A stretch of 7,669 bases of DNA, from positions 1 through 7,669 of the forward strand of contig JBGPIK010000330.1 in assembly GCA_041484845.1 (NCBI GenBank). Direction: 5' to 3'. Below the pieces are notes generated by a model, which saw only the letters and a program-made list of their open reading frames with translations, made no database searches and was not told the DNA's origin. This document shows, in pieces, positions 5,330 to 7,669 of this stretch. Numbering within the stretch: the first letter of the stretch is position 1; each line of letters opens with the position of its first letter. The position numbers and the translations under genes are program-made. Source of the DNA: JBGPIK01 sp041484845. GTDB taxonomy: Bacteria; Desulfobacterota; Binatia; UBA9968.

Positions 5330-5548
5330 ATGACTCACATTTGCAAACATTGTGACGAAATCATACTAGGTAACGCCTATCACGTCACCAGCGAGGAAGA
5401 CGGCATCGCTTTGCTGGACATGGTAGTGTGCGCCGAATGCGCGGCCGAGGCCAAGAGGCTCCAACTTCACACCCGGGAAATCACAGACGAGTACATCGAG
5501 GCGCTATACTTAGACAAACAAAGACACCGTTCCCGACTCTGCGTTTGA
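5330..5548 (+). CDS. Small protein with two CxxC pairs, probably zinc-binding (unknown function)
   Basis: Reading from the ATG at 5330 gives a 72-residue soluble protein beginning MTHICKHCDEIILG. Cys5/Cys8 and Cys34/Cys37 form a CxxC-x25-CxxC arrangement (ICKHC and VCAEC), the usual four-ligand layout of a zinc ribbon or treble-clef knuckle. The middle (HVTSEEDGIALLDMVV) looks like a beta strand plus turn, and the rest (EAKRLQLHTREITDEYIEAL) a charged helix. No signal peptide or membrane segment is present. I chose this start because the protein-like pattern begins here and a purine-rich AAAGAAAGAG precedes it; ATG at 5315 is an alternative adding five residues. It is transcribed away from the riboswitch operon and convergent with cysE. 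Similar short conserved proteins exist in environmental bacteria as far as I recall, but I know of no function. Confidence 0.65.
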   Translation: MTHICKHCDEIILGNAYHVTSEEDGIALLDMVVCAECAAEAKRLQLHTREITDEYIEALYLDKQRHRSRLCV

Positions 5549-5682
5549 TCGGTCGCAGCCGGAAATCAGATTCGCAGTGAGTGGCAACGCGGGTGTATTT
5601 GGGCGTCCGCTGGAATTGTCACGCAGGGGAGCAGTTGTCTGAGGGGAGAGGATCCAATCCAGTCTAGCAACCGACTCGGCCA

Positions 5683-6693
5683 TCAAATTTCATAAACATA
5701 AACCCCGTTCACTTCGTCGGTCGGCATAACGCGCAGATTCGGAGGAACGTTGTAAATTTTGCTGTAGGGCGGCACGGATTTAGTTAGCCAGACGTTACCG
5801 CCGATGATCGAGTGATGGCCTACTGTGGTTTCCCCGCCTAAAATAGTTGCTTGCGCATAGATGGTCACATTGTCTTCGATATTCGGATGACGTTTTACGC
5901 CCTTGATAGGCTGGCCGTTTTCATCGCTCGGGAAACTCAACGCTCCCAACGTGACGCCCTGATAGAGTTTGACGCGATTGCCGATCACCGTGGTCTCGCC
6001 GATGACCACGCCCGTGCCATGATCAATGAAAAATCCTTCGCCGATTCTCGCCCCAGGATGGATATCGATGCCGGTATTGGAGTGAGCTCGCTCCGACATC
6101 ATGCGGGGGAGAAACGGGACCGCGCTGGAATAAAGCGAATGTGCGATTCGATGCGTCGCGATGGCTTCCACAAACGGATAACTGATGACTACTTCCGCAA
6201 CCGATTGTGCCGCGGGGTCGCCTTCGTAAGCCGCTTGAAGGTCCGCCATCAGCATATGATGAATCTCCGGCAAATCCTGCACCAACTTTCGCACGGCGGC
6301 GAAAGCTCTTTCAGCGCCGTCGCTGTCTAGATTTGTTTTGTCTTCCTTGCCGAAGCAACCAGCATTCTCGATGAGACCAAAGAGCGATCTCGCCGCGGAG
6401 CGCATCTTCTTTTCCACGAAGGCATCGATGGACACTCGGTCGATAGTTTCTCGACTGTAACAGCCGGGGAAAAGGCTTTCTAAGAGGGAATCCAAGACCG
6501 CATACACCTCATTGCGGGTGGACATTCCGATCTTCCCGGCAATAGAACACAAAAAGCAGGTGTCGTGCAGTCGCCTATCCAACTGGCCGGCAACGTTGGC
6601 GAGGTCTTTTGCCAACCATTCTTCGAATACTTTTTTTGTTGTGGTCATAAAAGGTTCCCGATTTGTCGGCTCAGCGGTGGCTGTTCGTGACAT
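5683..6693 (-). CDS. cysE: Serine O-acetyltransferase (EpsC/CysE type)
   Basis: This enzyme transfers acetyl from acetyl-CoA to L-serine, giving O-acetylserine, the substrate of cysteine synthase. The C-terminal half is a left-handed beta helix of hexapeptide repeats with GIDIHPGARIGEG (208-220), FFIDHGTGVVIGETTVIGN (221-239), VKLYQGVTLGAL and KRHPNIEDNVTIYAQATILG. Asp210 and His225 have the 15-residue spacing of the catalytic pair Asp143/His158 of E. coli CysE, and His269 matches the third histidine. An insertion of roughly nine residues before KRHP (SFPSDENGQPIKG) and a long helical N-terminal domain (~200 residues) make it longer than E. coli CysE (273). The protein ends in Ile336, as in acetyltransferases whose tail docks into CysK. 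ATG at 6693 is preceded by GGGTGAAG; ATG at 6648 (MTTTKKVF) is a plausible alternative. It lies 116 bases downstream of cysK on the same strand, probably co-transcribed. Confidence 0.94.
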   Translation of the reverse strand: MSRTATAEPTNREPFMTTTKKVFEEWLAKDLANVAGQLDRRLHDTCFLCSIAGKIGMSTRNEVYAVLDSLLESLFPGCYSRETIDRVSIDAFVEKKMRSAARSLFGLIENAGCFGKEDKTNLDSDGAERAFAAVRKLVQDLPEIHHMLMADLQAAYEGDPAAQSVAEVVISYPFVEAIATHRIAHSLYSSAVPFLPRMMSERAHSNTGIDIHPGARIGEGFFIDHGTGVVIGETTVIGNRVKLYQGVTLGALSFPSDENGQPIKGVKRHPNIEDNVTIYAQATILGGETTVGHHSIIGGNVWLTKSVPPYSKIYNVPPNLRVMPTDEVNGVYVYEI

Positions 6694-6809
6694 GCTTCAC
6701 CCGCAAAGACAATCCACAAATCGAGTCAGTTCGTAGCTGCAGCAGGGTATGCGCCCGATAACGAGTCTGCGGGATTCGCGGAATGCCCGGCAACAAATCA
6801 ACTGTCCGA

Positions 6810-7669
6810 TCACGCTTTGGCCGTTTCGATCCCTTCAAACATCCCTTCGAAGAGAATGGAACTAAGGTAGCGCTCACCGGAATCCGGTAAAATCGTTACG
6901 ATTACGTTATTTTTAAACTCGGGTAGCTTAGCTAAGCGACAGGCGACCGCAGCTGCGGCGCCGCAAGAAATACCCGACAGAATTCCTTCTTCCCGTGTCA
7001 GTCGCCGCGCATATTCCATCGCTTCGGCATCTGTGACTTGCTCAACTCGATCCACCAACGACAAATCAAGAACCTCTGGCACAAATCCTGCTCCGAGCCC
7101 TTGAATCTTGTGCGGCGCGGGTTTGAGTTCCTGCCCGGCTAGCTTCTGCGCGATGACCGGGCTATTGGCTGGCTCGATCCCAACCGAAATTATCTTTTTG
7201 CCTTTCGTATGCTTGATGTAACGTGAAACGCCGGTAATCGTTCCGCCGGTTCCTATACCGGACACCAATACGTCAACGGCGCCGTCAGTATCGTCCCAGA
7301 TCTCAGGTCCGGTGGTCTGTTCGTGAATCGCCGGGTTGGCGGGATTTTTAAACTGTTGCAGCAGCACGTAACGGCTAGGGTCGGAAGCTACGATCTCTTC
7401 GGCTTTCTTGATCGCCCCGTTCATGCCTTTAGCCCCTTCGGTAAGCACGAGTTTTGCGCCAAACGCTACCAGCAACTTGCGCCGCTCAATGCTCATTGTT
7501 TCCGGCATGGTCAAGGTAAGAGGGTAACCGCGGGAGGCGGCCACAAAAGCCAGCGAGATTCCGGTATTTCCGCTGGTCGGTTCGACTAATTCTTTGCCGC
7601 GAGTGAGTATTCCTCTCTTCTCCGCGTCCCAAATCATTGCGGCGCCGATTCGGCATTTAACCGAGTACG
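6810..7669 (-). CDS. cysK: Cysteine synthase A / O-acetylserine sulfhydrylase (5' end cut off)
   Basis: The frame is open to the window edge; the visible part begins YSVKCRIGAAMIWDAEKRG, where the lysine of SVKC is the PLP-binding lysine, so about 40 N-terminal residues are missing. The ATG at 7637 (MIWDAEKRG) is internal, not the start. Other family blocks are EPTSGNTGIS (substrate loop), TMPETMSIERRKLL, LTEGAKGM, QFKNPANPAIHEQTTGPEIW, SGIGTGGTITGVSRY (PLP phosphate loop), KIQGLGAGFVP, GISCGAAAAV and LPDSGERYLSS. The enzyme replaces the acetyl group of O-acetylserine with sulfide to make cysteine in the cytoplasm. Resemblance to E. coli CysK is close throughout, which favours CysK over CysM or cystathionine beta-synthase. 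cysE follows on the same strand and supplies its substrate. It ends at TGA 6812-6810; no clear terminator follows. Confidence 0.95.
   Translation of the reverse strand, partial: YSVKCRIGAAMIWDAEKRGILTRGKELVEPTSGNTGISLAFVAASRGYPLTLTMPETMSIERRKLLVAFGAKLVLTEGAKGMNGAIKKAEEIVASDPSRYVLLQQFKNPANPAIHEQTTGPEIWDDTDGAVDVLVSGIGTGGTITGVSRYIKHTKGKKIISVGIEPANSPVIAQKLAGQELKPAPHKIQGLGAGFVPEVLDLSLVDRVEQVTDAEAMEYARRLTREEGILSGISCGAAAAVACRLAKLPEFKNNVIVTILPDSGERYLSSILFEGMFEGIETAKA

Noticed and set aside
6771..6788. Hairpin GGGATTC-GCG-GAATGCCC between cysK and cysE as a terminator
   Set aside because: The stem has a bulge and no T-run follows on the minus strand, so it is not a convincing terminator.
6671..6877. 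Minus-strand open frame bridging the end of cysK and start of cysE
   Set aside because: Out of frame with cysK at its start and rich in Arg/Leu typical of shadow frames; it overlaps two well-supported genes.

Overview
The window reads as part of a free-living, GC-moderate bacterial chromosome, probably a soil-type lineage such as Verrucomicrobia or Acidobacteria. That placement is a guess. It rests on the dispersed hairpin repeats between genes, the long EpsC-type serine acetyltransferase, a stand-alone LigD-type phosphoesterase and a SAM-I riboswitch; nothing here is decisive for taxonomy.

Layout, left to right. Positions 1-116 carry what looks like the C-terminal end of an IS91-family transposase. 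Positions 117-650 hold no convincing gene, only glycine-rich minus-strand reading frames that may be a frameshifted remnant. Positions 651-2134 are a two-gene plus-strand operon with a 4-bp ATGA overlap: exonuclease III (xthA), then a stand-alone LigD-like 3'-phosphoesterase. Both act on damaged DNA 3' ends. Positions 2135-2550, between convergent genes, are packed with short repeats: a CACGAA-type tandem, a double-hairpin palindrome, and a MITE-like inverted repeat with a second hairpin repeat nested inside.

From 2551 to 4993 the minus strand carries one regulated unit. Read 5' to 3' it is a SAM-I (S-box) riboswitch aptamer, a strong intrinsic terminator, a ThiF/MoeB/HesA-type adenylyltransferase with a GTG start, and a cysteine desulfurase-like class V PLP enzyme. 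A riboswitch that senses S-adenosylmethionine in front of a sulfur-activation pair suggests the pair feeds sulfur towards methionine/SAM, or is at least tuned to methionine status, rather than serving only thiamin or molybdopterin synthesis. No sulfur-carrier protein is encoded in the window.

A 72-residue plus-strand protein with two CxxC pairs (5330-5548) follows. Then come two more minus-strand sulfur genes: serine O-acetyltransferase (cysE, ending in isoleucine) and, upstream of it, cysteine synthase (cysK, 5' end cut by the window edge). Together cysK and cysE make cysteine from serine, acetyl-CoA and sulfide; the desulfurase can release sulfur from cysteine, and the ThiF-like enzyme can activate a carrier to receive it. 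The minus strand from 7669 down to 2551 is therefore a sulfur-metabolism neighbourhood in at least two transcription units.
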